DNA from: Verrucomicrobiales bacterium | Lineage (GTDB): Bacteria; Verrucomicrobiota; Verrucomicrobiia; Verrucomicrobiales; DEV007 | Assembly (NCBI GenBank): GCA_030730365.1 | Contig: JANQVJ010000024.1 | Span: 1-34,885, forward strand | Direction: 5' to 3' | DNA: 34,885 nt | In this document: piece after piece, positions 7,287-15,983 of the stretch | Position numbering within the stretch: the first letter of the stretch is position 1 | Layout: each line of letters starts with the position of its first letter | Notes under the pieces: generated by a model | What the model was told of the DNA's origin: nothing | Databases searched by the model: none | What the model saw: only the letters and a program-made list of their open reading frames with translations | Made by a program: the position numbers and the translations under genes

Positions 7287-8636
7287 ATGAAAATCATCAT
7301 CGTAGGTGCCGGTGAAATCGGCACGCACATCGCCCTAAGTCTCGCTGCCGAGAGTCACGTCATCGTCGTGATTGAGGCTGATCCCGTCGTGGCGGATCTC
7401 CTCAACAGCCGCATCGATGCCCGCGTCCTCGTCGCCGACGGCACCTCGATCACGACGCTGATCGACGCGGGGGTGGCGGACTGCGATCTTTTTCTTACCC
7501 TCACGAGTGACAACAATATCAATCTCGTCTCGGCCTCGATCGCAAAGCGGCTCGGGGCAAACAAGACGATCTGCCGCGTTCATCCGGGGATTCAGCGCGA
7601 GAGCCTTTTTCTCGACTACGGCGAGCATTTCGGGATCGATTACCTCTTCAGCCCCGAGCGGCTCGCGGCGGTGGAGATCGCCAAGCACGTGCGCAATCCC
7701 ACTTCTTCGATGGTCGAGGAGATCGCGCGTGGCTTTGTCGAGATCCAACAGGTCACTCTTGTCGAGGGCAGTCGCCTCTGCGGCATTCCGTTGAAAGAGA
7801 TTCAATTCCCCCCGCGCGTTAGGGTCGGGGCGATCAATCGCGGTACCGAGGTGATCGTGCCGAAAGCTGACGACGTTCTTGAGGCCGGCGATCTTCTCAC
7901 GCTCTTCGGCGAACCGACGCGGTTGCACGATTTTCTTCCGATGTTCCAGCATCATTCGGAGAAAGAGGAGGAGCTCAATATTGTCATTTTCGGCGGGAGC
8001 GAATACGGTTTTTCCCTCGCTCAGTCTCTCGAGAGTGTGAAATGCCGGGTGCGGATTTTTGAAGAAAGTACGGCCCGCTGCGAGGAACTCTGTGATCAGC
8101 TCACCAACGTGACGATCCTCAATGCCGATGCCACCTCCATCGCCGAGATGAAGGAGGAGCAGATCGGGAATGCCGACTTTTTCATCGCAGTGACGAATGT
8201 CGACGAGGACAACGTCATGACTTGCCTGCAGGCGCACAGCCTCGGGACGAAGTATTGCCTGCCGCTCATCCATCGCGCCGACTATGCCGATGCGATGACG
8301 AGCTATGGGGAAAAGATGGGCATCCTCGCCGCGGTGAGCCCCCGTGAGGCGACGCGGAAGGATCTCGCCCGCTTCATCACCTCGGACCGCTTCCATCTCC
8401 TGCAAAAGCTCGAAGGCGTCGAGCTGATCGAGTCGACTGTGAATCCCGATTCGTCCATCGTCGGGAAAAAGGTGCGCGAGGTGCCGTGGCCGGCGGACTG
8501 CGTTCTTGTAGCGCTCGTCAACTCCGCGCGCGGCCAGGTCCCGGCGGCGGATGATGAGATCAAGCTCGAGGACAGCCTCTACGCCCTCGTGAAGCCCCGC
8601 GCCAAACGCGAATTTCTCAAGCTCGTGGCTCCCTGA
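7287..8636 (+). CDS. trkA: TrkA, NAD-binding gating subunit of the Trk potassium uptake system
   Basis: TrkA forms the cytoplasmic regulatory ring that gates the TrkH channel in response to nucleotides. The 449-residue protein shows the expected double RCK arrangement. A first Rossmann fold starts MKIIIVGAGEIGTHIALSL and is followed by a TrkA-C domain (about 135-215). A second Rossmann fold starts near ELNIVIFGGSEYGFSLA (about 230) and is followed by a second TrkA-C domain. The length matches E. coli TrkA (458). The start codon follows CTGATCC, not a Shine-Dalgarno sequence. The stop codon TGA shares its final A with the ATG of trkH, so the two are translationally coupled. Confidence 0.97.
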   Translation: MKIIIVGAGEIGTHIALSLAAESHVIVVIEADPVVADLLNSRIDARVLVADGTSITTLIDAGVADCDLFLTLTSDNNINLVSASIAKRLGANKTICRVHPGIQRESLFLDYGEHFGIDYLFSPERLAAVEIAKHVRNPTSSMVEEIARGFVEIQQVTLVEGSRLCGIPLKEIQFPPRVRVGAINRGTEVIVPKADDVLEAGDLLTLFGEPTRLHDFLPMFQHHSEKEEELNIVIFGGSEYGFSLAQSLESVKCRVRIFEESTARCEELCDQLTNVTILNADATSIAEMKEEQIGNADFFIAVTNVDEDNVMTCLQAHSLGTKYCLPLIHRADYADAMTSYGEKMGILAAVSPREATRKDLARFITSDRFHLLQKLEGVELIESTVNPDSSIVGKKVREVPWPADCVLVALVNSARGQVPAADDEIKLEDSLYALVKPRAKREFLKLVAP

Positions 8637-10120
8637 TGAATCTGCGCATCGTCATCAAGATCCTGGGTATGCTCGCGATCCTCGTCGGTTTGACGATGGG
8701 TGTCTGCTGGTTCTATGCGTGGGTCGAGTGGCAGATGGATAAAGGGGATGCGGCTGCCCGGGCGACCGAGCGGGCTTTCGCCATCTCGACCGGCATCACT
8801 GTAGGTATCGGAATTTTGATGTTTTTGTCAGGCGTCGGAACACGCAATGAAGTGCTGCGCCGGGAAGCTATTGCGATCGTCGGGCTGAGCTGGGTTCAGG
8901 TCAGTCTGTTCGGAGCGTTGCCCTATTATCTCTGCGAGCCGGGTTTGGGTGCCTTCGCTTCCATCTTCGAGTCGGTCTCGGGGTTCACGACGACAGGTTC
9001 TTCGGTGATGACGGATATCGAGGCATTTCCGCGTCCTGTCCTGATGTGGCGGTCGCTCACGCAGTGGCTAGGCGGGATCGGGATTCTCGTCGTCTTCGTG
9101 GCGGTGCTTTCCTTCCTCGGGGTGGGAAGCCGCTCCCTCGTGGCGCAGGAGTCCAGCCTCAACATCTCGGACGCGGGCGCCTCACGCATCCGCGATGTCG
9201 CGATGAGTCTGCTCAAGGTCTACCTCACGCTCACGCTGATCTGCTTTCTCGGTCTGCTAGGGCTCGGGATGAATGTCTTCGAATCGGTTTGCCACTCCAT
9301 GACGACGATTGCGACGGGCGGGTTCAGCCCGAAGAACGCGAGCATCGCCCACTACGCCAACGTCCGCATCGAGATGTGGCTGGCGTTTTTCATGTTCCTC
9401 TCGTCGATCGGGTTCATGCTCTACATCTTCGCGATCAAGGGTAAGTGGAGCCGGATCAAGGCGGAGGAAGAAGCACGGTTTTATTTCTTTCTCATCCTCG
9501 GGGCGACCCTCGCGATCGCCCTCGACCTTCTCCTCGCCACGGATGACTACACTTATCTCGTCGCAATCGAGAATGCCTTTTTCAATGTTGTCTCGATCGG
9601 TTCGACGACCGGTTTCGGGGCCTCGGATTTTGACCAGTGGCCTCTTTTTTCACGGGTCGTGTTGATGGTCATGATGCTCATCGGCGGCTGTGCCGGATCG
9701 ACCGCCGGGGGGATCAAAATGAACCGCGTCATCCTCTTTGTGAAAATCGCGATGCGCGAGTTGATCCGTTCGTTCCGGCCGAATCAAGTCTTCCGAATCC
9801 GTCTAAACGGAGTCGCGCCGGATGAGAAAGTCTTCGTGACGACGTCGTTCCTCATTGCGCTCGGATTTTCGCTCTCGGGCATCGCGTTTATCATCGTCTC
9901 GGTTCTGGAGCCCTCACTCGACATGCTCTCGGTGATCGGTTGTGTGTATGCCACCCTCTTCAACGTCGGTCCAGGCTTCGAAGCGGTCGGCCCGACGGAC
10001 AATTTCGGATTTCTAAAGCCAGCCACGCTCATGGTCCTTAGCTTTCTCATGATCCTCGGGCGTCTCGAATTTTTCGCGCTCCTCGTCCTCTTCGTGCCCT
10101 CGCTTTGGAGGAGATATTGA
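8636..10120 (+). CDS. trkH: TrkH-type potassium uptake membrane subunit
   Basis: This 494-residue polytopic inner-membrane protein is the K+ translocating subunit. It has the four pseudo-repeats of the SKT superfamily, each with a P-loop. Visible examples are ESVSGFTTTGSSVM (first), SMTTIATGGFSP (second), NVVSIGSTTGFGASD (third) and TLFNVGPGFEAVGP (fourth). The conserved glycines of the selectivity filter are present. GGCAGSTAGGIKMNR follows the third repeat, as in TrkH/KtrB proteins. About ten to twelve transmembrane helices are evident. It begins one base inside the trkA stop codon. The final codons (TGG AGG AGA) also supply the Shine-Dalgarno sequence for recG. Confidence 0.97.
   Translation: MNLRIVIKILGMLAILVGLTMGVCWFYAWVEWQMDKGDAAARATERAFAISTGITVGIGILMFLSGVGTRNEVLRREAIAIVGLSWVQVSLFGALPYYLCEPGLGAFASIFESVSGFTTTGSSVMTDIEAFPRPVLMWRSLTQWLGGIGILVVFVAVLSFLGVGSRSLVAQESSLNISDAGASRIRDVAMSLLKVYLTLTLICFLGLLGLGMNVFESVCHSMTTIATGGFSPKNASIAHYANVRIEMWLAFFMFLSSIGFMLYIFAIKGKWSRIKAEEEARFYFFLILGATLAIALDLLLATDDYTYLVAIENAFFNVVSIGSTTGFGASDFDQWPLFSRVVLMVMMLIGGCAGSTAGGIKMNRVILFVKIAMRELIRSFRPNQVFRIRLNGVAPDEKVFVTTSFLIALGFSLSGIAFIIVSVLEPSLDMLSVIGCVYATLFNVGPGFEAVGPTDNFGFLKPATLMVLSFLMILGRLEFFALLVLFVPSLWRRY
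10107..10113 (+). promoter_or_regulatory. Shine-Dalgarno sequence for recG inside trkH
   Basis: GGAGGAG lies within the last codons of trkH, eleven bases before the recG ATG at 10125. It is one of only two clear Shine-Dalgarno sequences in the window and supports both the recG start and co-transcription with trkH. Confidence 0.6.
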
Positions 10121-10124
10121 AGCG

Positions 10125-12164
10125 ATGGGGACGACGGCGCCGGCCTGGAATCTAAAGACCCGTCTCGAGGACACGGGGATGGTCCGCTTCGACAAAAAAT
10201 CGCGCGAGGGGTTTGCGAAGCTGGGTCTGAAAACGATAGGCGACGCCCTCACCCACTACCCGCGCCGGCACGAGGACAGGACACGCTTCGACCGCTTTCC
10301 CGAAGGCGCGATGGAGCATCCGGTTTGTCTTCACGTCGTCGTGACCGACTGCCGCGCCTCGTTTGGTAAAGGGAAAGGGCGACGTTGTTTTGAAGTCACG
10401 GTGGAGCCCTACGGGGGCGACATTCTCGGGAATCGCATCATCCTGCGCTGGTTTAATGTCGCCTACCTCGCGAAGGTCCTCACGGTGGGGCACGAACTCG
10501 TCCTCTTCGGCCTGCCGAAGGAAAGCGGACGCCGCGTCGTCATCGATCATCCCGACTTCGAGATCGTCGAGGGCGGGCAGTCGGCGAGTGACGCGCACAT
10601 GGGACGCATCGTCCCGATCTATCCGCTCAGCAGCGGGGTGAATCAGAAAACGCTGCGCGGGCTCATTCACGATCTCCTTGATTCGCTCCCCGACGACATC
10701 CTTCCCGACTGGCTCCCGTCGGGAGACTACGGCGGTCTCACCCGATCGGCGGCGATGCGGTGCATTCATTATCCGCCGACGCTCGCCGAACTGGCGCCGG
10801 CGCGGCGCTACCTCGCGCTCGAAGAGTTCACCCGTCTGCAGCTCATCCTGCAACAGCGCCGTGCCGCCCATCACGCGAGGGGTGGAGTCTCCCATTGCGG
10901 ACCGGGGGAAATCCTCACGGATTTTCTCGCCCGCCTCCCCTTTGCCCCGACGCGGGCGCAGGAGCGGACCATCGCGGAGATCCGCCGCGATCTCGCCGCA
11001 CCCGTGCCGATGACGAGGCTGCTCCAGGGCGATGTCGGGGCGGGGAAGACGCTCGTGGCGGCGGCGGCCATTCTCCTGACGGTCGAGGCGGGTTACGACG
11101 CGGCGCTGATGGCTCCGACGCAGATCCTGGCGGAACAACATTTCCAGACTTTTCGCGACTGGCTAGCCCCGCTCGGGATTGATGTGCGGCTCATCACCGG
11201 AACGCGTGACGAGGCCGGTGCGCTGCCGCTTTTTGCTGCCGCCGCGGGACGCGGGAGAAAAACCGGCACCCTCACGATCGGAACTCACGCCCTCATCCAC
11301 GGGCGGGCCGGATTTGAAAATGGGCTTGGTCTCGCCGTGATCGACGAGCAGCACAAATTCGGCGTCGCCCAGCGCGAGGCGCTCATCGGGCAGGGGGACT
11401 CGACCGACGTCCTCGTCATGACCGCAACCCCGATTCCGCGGACCCTGACACTCGCCTTTTACGGTGATCTCGACGTTTCCATCCTCGACGAGTTGCCGGC
11501 CGGGCGGGGGAAGATCATCACGGGGATACGGCTCACGACCCAGACCGAACACGCCGCGGCCTTTGTTCGCGATCAGCTCGCGACGGGACGGCAGGCCTAC
11601 CTTGTCTATCCCCTCATCGACGAGTCGGACAAGCTCGACGTCGGTGCCGCCACGGTCGAGTTCGAGGCGTGGAAAAAGCGTCTCCCCGGCTGCGAGGTCG
11701 AGCTGCTCCACGGACGCATGTCTGCCGACGAAAAGGACGCCGTAATGGAGCGGTTCCGTCGTGGCACCGCGCGCGCCCTCGTCTCGACCACGGTCATCGA
11801 GGTCGGGGTCGATGTGCCGAATGCAAATGTCATGCTCATCTATCACGCCGAGCGTTTCGGTCTCGCCCAGCTCCACCAGTTGCGGGGGCGGATCGGGCGC
11901 GGCGAGCACAAGAGCTTCTGCGTGCTGATGATCCCGCCCGAACAGGCGGCGGCGCGCGAGCGGCTCAAGATCCTCGAAGAGACTCGCGACGGGTTCCGCA
12001 TCGCCGATGAAGACCTGCGCCTGCGCGGTCCCGGCGAAGTCCTCGGGACGCAGCAGAGCGGACTGCCCGATCTGAAATTCGCCGACTTTCTCGGCGACGC
12101 GAGGCTCGTTGAAGAAGCGAGCGAACTCGCCGCCGCGATACTGGCGGTAGGCGGTCGGGCCTGA
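10125..12164 (+). CDS. recG: RecG, ATP-dependent DNA helicase
   Basis: RecG is a superfamily 2 translocase that regresses stalled forks and processes branched recombination intermediates. The 679-residue protein has an N-terminal wedge/OB region (about 1-240) containing LGLKTIGDALTHYPRRHEDR. The helicase core follows: Walker A GDVGAGKT (302-309), DEQH (407-410), MTATPIPRTL (motif III), TTVIEVGVDVPNA (motif V) and QLRGRIGRG (motif VI). The C-terminal DLRLRGPGEVLGTQQSG is the characteristic RecG hook. The length is close to E. coli RecG (693). It begins four bases after the trkH stop with a Shine-Dalgarno sequence, so trkA-trkH-recG probably forms one transcript although recG has no functional link to K+ uptake. 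Confidence 0.97.
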   Translation: MGTTAPAWNLKTRLEDTGMVRFDKKSREGFAKLGLKTIGDALTHYPRRHEDRTRFDRFPEGAMEHPVCLHVVVTDCRASFGKGKGRRCFEVTVEPYGGDILGNRIILRWFNVAYLAKVLTVGHELVLFGLPKESGRRVVIDHPDFEIVEGGQSASDAHMGRIVPIYPLSSGVNQKTLRGLIHDLLDSLPDDILPDWLPSGDYGGLTRSAAMRCIHYPPTLAELAPARRYLALEEFTRLQLILQQRRAAHHARGGVSHCGPGEILTDFLARLPFAPTRAQERTIAEIRRDLAAPVPMTRLLQGDVGAGKTLVAAAAILLTVEAGYDAALMAPTQILAEQHFQTFRDWLAPLGIDVRLITGTRDEAGALPLFAAAAGRGRKTGTLTIGTHALIHGRAGFENGLGLAVIDEQHKFGVAQREALIGQGDSTDVLVMTATPIPRTLTLAFYGDLDVSILDELPAGRGKIITGIRLTTQTEHAAAFVRDQLATGRQAYLVYPLIDESDKLDVGAATVEFEAWKKRLPGCEVELLHGRMSADEKDAVMERFRRGTARALVSTTVIEVGVDVPNANVMLIYHAERFGLAQLHQLRGRIGRGEHKSFCVLMIPPEQAAARERLKILEETRDGFRIADEDLRLRGPGEVLGTQQSGLPDLKFADFLGDARLVEEASELAAAILAVGGRA

Positions 12165-12231
12165 TCCCGTTTGTGACCGGACTCTTCCCTCTTGCCAGAT
12201 TTGCCCGCTTTCTTCACCATCCCCGCAACTC

Positions 12232-13794
12232 ATGAGTGATTCCCTCGGTAACTCTTCCCGCGCCGCCCTTATCCGCCATATCGGATTCTGGACCGGGCCG
12301 CTCGCCTTTTTCCTCGTTCTCTTCCTCGTCGAGCTCAATCCCGCCAGTCATGCCGACGAGCGCATGGCGGCAGTGGCTGTGCTGATGGCGATCTGGTGGA
12401 TCACCGACGCCATTCCCATGGCCTCAACCTCGCTGATCCCGCTCGTGCTTTTCCCCGTCCTTGGGGTGATGCCAGGAAAGGATGTCGCGCCGGTCTACAT
12501 GAACCACGTCATTTTTCTCTTCCTCGGCGGTTTCCTTATTGCTCTCGCGATGGAGCGCTGGAATCTCCACCGCCGCATCGCCCTGACGATCATCCGCGCC
12601 CTGGGGTCGGATCCCCCGCGACTCGTCCTCGGGTTCATGCTCGCGACAGCCTTTCTCTCGATGTGGATCTCGAACACCGCCACCGCAATCATGATGCTCG
12701 CGATCGGCCTCGCTGTGATCCGCCAGACCGAGGCGACTTTTGGAAAGGAAAAAACGGCGGCGCTCTCCGTCTCCCTCCTCCTCGGGATCGCCTACAGCGC
12801 GAGTATCGGGGGGTTCGCGACTCTCGTGGGGACGCCGCCGAATCTCGCCCTCGTGCGGCTTTTCGAGCTGAGCTTCCCCGATGCCGCGGCAGCCGGCTAC
12901 GGCATTTCCTTCGGCCAGTGGATGCTCTTTGCGGTGCCGCTAAGCCTCGCGCTCCTCGCGGCGGCCTGGTTCCTTCTCACGCAGGTCTGTTTCCGTGCCC
13001 CGCGCGAACTCGCCCTCGATCCTGACATGATCGCCGAAGAGCACCGCCGCCTCGGTCCGATGGGCTTCGAGGAAAAGGCGGTCCTCGGAGTTTTCATCGC
13101 GACGGCGGTGCTCTGGATCTTCCGCGAAGATCTCAATTTCGGGTCATGGCAGATCACGGGATGGGCCTCGTGGTTGCCTTTTGGCAACTACCTCGACGAC
13201 GGCACCATCGCCGTGGCGATGGCCCTGATCCTTTTCATGATTCCCGCCCGCCGTCACGAGGGCGAGGTCCCCGAGCATCACACCCTCCTCGATGCGACGG
13301 TGCTGGCGAAGATACCGTGGCACATCATCCTGCTCTTTGGCGGCGGTTTTGCCCTCGCCAAGGGATTCCAGACCTCGGGTCTCTCGGACTGGGTCGGCGC
13401 TCAGTTTACGGGGCTCGAAAATGCTCCGCTGCCCGTGCTCGTGGCCGCGATCTGCACCGTGCTGACATTCCTGACCGAGTTTACTTCGAATACGGCGACG
13501 ACCGAGATGATCCTGCCGCTCCTCGCCTCGGTCGCGACGGCGACGGGGATACATCCGCTCCTCCTCATGGTGCCGGCGGCGCTCTCGGCTTCGTGCGCGT
13601 TCATGCTCCCGGTCGCGACGCCGCCGAATGCGATCGTCTTTGCGAGCGGGCACATCAGCATCGGTCAGATGGTCAAGGCGGGCATCCTCCTGAACCTCGT
13701 CGGGATCGCTCTGATCACCGTGATCTTTTTGCTCTTGGGGCCGTCGGTGTTCGCGTTCGATCCGACGGCACCGCTGCCGGTCTGGGCAAAATAG
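12232..13794 (+). CDS. DASS/SLC13 family sodium-dependent anion (dicarboxylate) symporter
   Basis: This is a 520-residue inner-membrane transporter of the divalent anion:Na+ symporter family (CitMHS/SLC13, e.g. VcINDY). The two Ser-Asn-Thr signature motifs are seen in MWISNTATAIMM and EFTSNTATTEMIL. Each is paired with its helix-hairpin partner, GFATLVGTPPNLAL and LPVATPPNAIVFASGH. About eleven to twelve transmembrane helices are apparent. The family imports succinate, malate, citrate or sulfate with Na+, and the substrate cannot be assigned from sequence alone. The ATG follows CCCGCAACTC and has no Shine-Dalgarno sequence. The 67-base gap after recG allows either a separate promoter or continuation of that transcript. 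The next gene is convergent, only 14 bases away. Confidence 0.92.
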   Translation: MSDSLGNSSRAALIRHIGFWTGPLAFFLVLFLVELNPASHADERMAAVAVLMAIWWITDAIPMASTSLIPLVLFPVLGVMPGKDVAPVYMNHVIFLFLGGFLIALAMERWNLHRRIALTIIRALGSDPPRLVLGFMLATAFLSMWISNTATAIMMLAIGLAVIRQTEATFGKEKTAALSVSLLLGIAYSASIGGFATLVGTPPNLALVRLFELSFPDAAAAGYGISFGQWMLFAVPLSLALLAAAWFLLTQVCFRAPRELALDPDMIAEEHRRLGPMGFEEKAVLGVFIATAVLWIFREDLNFGSWQITGWASWLPFGNYLDDGTIAVAMALILFMIPARRHEGEVPEHHTLLDATVLAKIPWHIILLFGGGFALAKGFQTSGLSDWVGAQFTGLENAPLPVLVAAICTVLTFLTEFTSNTATTEMILPLLASVATATGIHPLLLMVPAALSASCAFMLPVATPPNAIVFASGHISIGQMVKAGILLNLVGIALITVIFLLLGPSVFAFDPTAPLPVWAK

Positions 13795-13808
13795 GGGAGG
13801 CGGGCTCG

Positions 13809-14357
13809 CTACGGCAGGGCCCACTGCACGGGGATCTCGAGTGATTGATTGAATCGGTTGCGGTATTTCACGAGACCGTTCCGCGCCCCGTATTCGTGGA
13901 CCATCTTAGTGACTTTGACGTCGAAGCAGCAGTATTCCGCGATGTCCATGATGCGCCCCTCCTGCCACCATTTGATCGCGTCGGTTCCCACGGCGGTCTT
14001 TGATTCACCAAGGGTTTCGCCGGCGACGGCGTCAAGTTTGGGCCGGTGCTGCAGGACCTTTTCGAGATCGATCATGAGATCGAGATTGTTCGTCTGCTCT
14101 TTGAGATCGAGGATGGTGTAACCCATCAACACCTCATAATCGAAGGAAATGTGGTTGAACCCGATGACGAGGTCGGCCGCGCAGAGTTCGTCGATGAGAG
14201 CCTGGACGTTGGCCTCGTCATAAATCATGTAGCGCTTCGCCGCGGTGCTGTAAGTCACGCCGACCGACATTTTCATGTCCGCCTTGCGGTCCCAGCCGCC
14301 CACGTCATTAGCCGAACGCTGCGTTTCCAGGTCGAAATAGACGTAATTTTCCGGCAT
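13809..14357 (-). CDS. DEDDy-type ribonuclease H-like 3'-5' exonuclease
   Basis: This 182-residue single-domain protein has a DnaQ-like exonuclease fold. ExoI is YFDLETQ (D8-x-E10), ExoII is the NHISFDYEVL segment, and ExoIII is YCCFDVKVT, where Tyr and Asp match the DEDDy pattern. It lacks helicase or polymerase domains. Similar short proteins are annotated as ribonuclease H-like or YprB-like. It could trim RNA or single-stranded DNA, but the substrate is unknown. It is the last gene of a tightly packed minus-strand set, 18 bases after the GH57 gene. The start at 14357 follows CCGCCGCCC rather than a Shine-Dalgarno sequence. Confidence 0.8.
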   Translation of the reverse strand: MPENYVYFDLETQRSANDVGGWDRKADMKMSVGVTYSTAAKRYMIYDEANVQALIDELCAADLVIGFNHISFDYEVLMGYTILDLKEQTNNLDLMIDLEKVLQHRPKLDAVAGETLGESKTAVGTDAIKWWQEGRIMDIAEYCCFDVKVTKMVHEYGARNGLVKYRNRFNQSLEIPVQWALP

Positions 14358-14375
14358 GGGCGGCGGCGGGACGGA

Positions 14376-15983
14376 TCAGGCGTAGGGCTCATACATGTTC
14401 CACGGAAGGTCCGGGAACACCGGATTCTCTTGCTCGATTTCGTCGAGGAGAGCGCCCGCTCCCTCATGGAGGGAGGCGGCCCAGACGCGGTCGAAATTCG
14501 CAAAATGGTCGCGGGTGCGCTTTTCCGCATATTCGCGGGAAGGTTCGTTCTTCATCAGGAATCCCCAATCGCTTGATTGGGCGAGGAGGAGTTCCTTTGT
14601 GAGTATCTGAATGCAGCGCTGCCGGTGCGAAATCATCTCTGCGGTGAGATCACTGCGGTTCTCCTCGAAGAACCTCACGAAGCGGGCGAGCTGCTCGGAG
14701 CGTCTCTGTATCTCGAAGTAAACCCAGTTGTTCTCGGCGCTGGTCCACGTCGCAAAATAGCCCCCTTCGCCCCAGGATGACGACACAGGCGTGGCGGGCG
14801 GGAAAGTGGACTCTTTGTGCGTGGCGAGATAGGTGCCGGGGGTCGTGAAGACAAGATCGTTGCGCGTCGCGGCCTTTCGAAAAATCCGCTCCAGAAACTC
14901 GGTCCCCTCGAACCACCAGTGGCCAAAGAGGTCCGCGTCGAAGGCGCAGACGACGACGGGATTCTCCACCCCGCGGGCTTCGATTGCGGCGAGCTGGGCA
15001 CCGCGGCTGCTGATAAAGCGGACTGAATGCTCCTCGAGCGCCCGTGAGGCGAGCGCCGGATCATAGATCGCACTGCTATCGCCCTCGCGCGAGGCGCGGA
15101 AGTATTTCAGACCGGTAAACTGACGTTCGCCCGTTTCCCCCAGATACTCGCGAAGGCATTCGATCGGCGCCTCGAGCCCGATGTCGCGCATGAAGTCGCG
15201 GTAGCGCTCGTCACCGGGGAATCCTTCGTCGGCATTCCATACCTCGCTGCTGCTGGCCTGGTCGCGACCGAAGACCATGAGGTCATCGGTCGTCACCCCG
15301 GGAACAAAAGGAAAATCTTCACTCGCCTGCGGCGCGGTCGTAAGGGCGTGCTCCTCGACGATGGTCCAGTCGAGGCCCTCTTGTTTCAGAGCCTTGCTCA
15401 GGGCCGGGGCGTAGGCGCACTCTGGCAGCCAGAAGCCTTTTGGCATGCGGCCGAAGCACTGCACATACTGGCGAATCCCCGCCCGGACCTGTGCCTGCAC
15501 GGCTTCGGGGACACGCATGAGGAGAGGCAGGAGCCCGTGAGTCGCCGCGCTCGCGGTGAGCTCGATGTGGCCGCTGTCGCGGAGGTCGGAATACGCCTTG
15601 ATCAGCTCGCCCTGCCACTCGTCGACGAAGAGCGCGCGGAAGCGGTGAAGCCTGTCCTCATACATCTCGGCGAGTTCCCGGTGGCCGGTAATGTCGCCTC
15701 GTTCCACTTCGTCGCGGCAGAGTCGCAGGGTACGGTCGAGGTAAGCGAGGGTGCGGCGTTTGAGGAGCCGGTCCCGCAGCATCGCGAGGAGGGTGGGGGA
15801 AAGATTGAGGGTAAGTTTGAACGGCACCCCCTCTTCGCGGAGGCGGAAGAGCATCTCGAGCAAGGGGAGGTGCGTCTCCACCACGGCACTGTGCAGCCAG
15901 TCCTCCTCGAGGCAGTGGGATACCTCGGGATGACGAACCCAAGGCACATGAGCGTGCAAAACGATCGAGCAATATCGACTCAT
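14376..15983 (-). CDS. GH57 family 1,4-alpha-glucan branching enzyme
   Basis: GH57 branching enzymes create alpha-1,6 branches in glycogen-like glucans. The 535-residue protein starts SRYCSIVLHAHVPWVRHPE with the family's HAH motif (10-12). The likely nucleophile is E188 in GFWLPECAYAP, and the acid/base is D349 in CAFDADLFGHWWFEG. SSWGEGGYFATW near residues 405-416 matches the substrate-shaping region, and a helical C-terminal DUF1957-like domain follows. The length agrees with characterised homologues such as TK1436 without extensions. It overlaps the upstream GYF_2-RDD gene by four bases (ATGA), so translation is coupled. No other glycogen gene lies in the window. An amylase or amylomaltase activity of the same family is less likely given the motif pattern. 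Confidence 0.92.
   Translation of the reverse strand: MSRYCSIVLHAHVPWVRHPEVSHCLEEDWLHSAVVETHLPLLEMLFRLREEGVPFKLTLNLSPTLLAMLRDRLLKRRTLAYLDRTLRLCRDEVERGDITGHRELAEMYEDRLHRFRALFVDEWQGELIKAYSDLRDSGHIELTASAATHGLLPLLMRVPEAVQAQVRAGIRQYVQCFGRMPKGFWLPECAYAPALSKALKQEGLDWTIVEEHALTTAPQASEDFPFVPGVTTDDLMVFGRDQASSSEVWNADEGFPGDERYRDFMRDIGLEAPIECLREYLGETGERQFTGLKYFRASREGDSSAIYDPALASRALEEHSVRFISSRGAQLAAIEARGVENPVVVCAFDADLFGHWWFEGTEFLERIFRKAATRNDLVFTTPGTYLATHKESTFPPATPVSSSWGEGGYFATWTSAENNWVYFEIQRRSEQLARFVRFFEENRSDLTAEMISHRQRCIQILTKELLLAQSSDWGFLMKNEPSREYAEKRTRDHFANFDRVWAASLHEGAGALLDEIEQENPVFPDLPWNMYEPYA

Noticed and set aside
6165..7328. N-terminal 388-codon extension of the M42 peptidase
   Set aside because: It is antisense to an acyltransferase with intact motifs, its composition is rich in Arg and Asp without domain structure, and the peptidase fold begins at 6164.
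11163..12338. 391-codon minus-strand frame opposite recG
   Set aside because: The plus strand carries complete RecG helicase motifs in this interval; the antisense product has no recognisable family.
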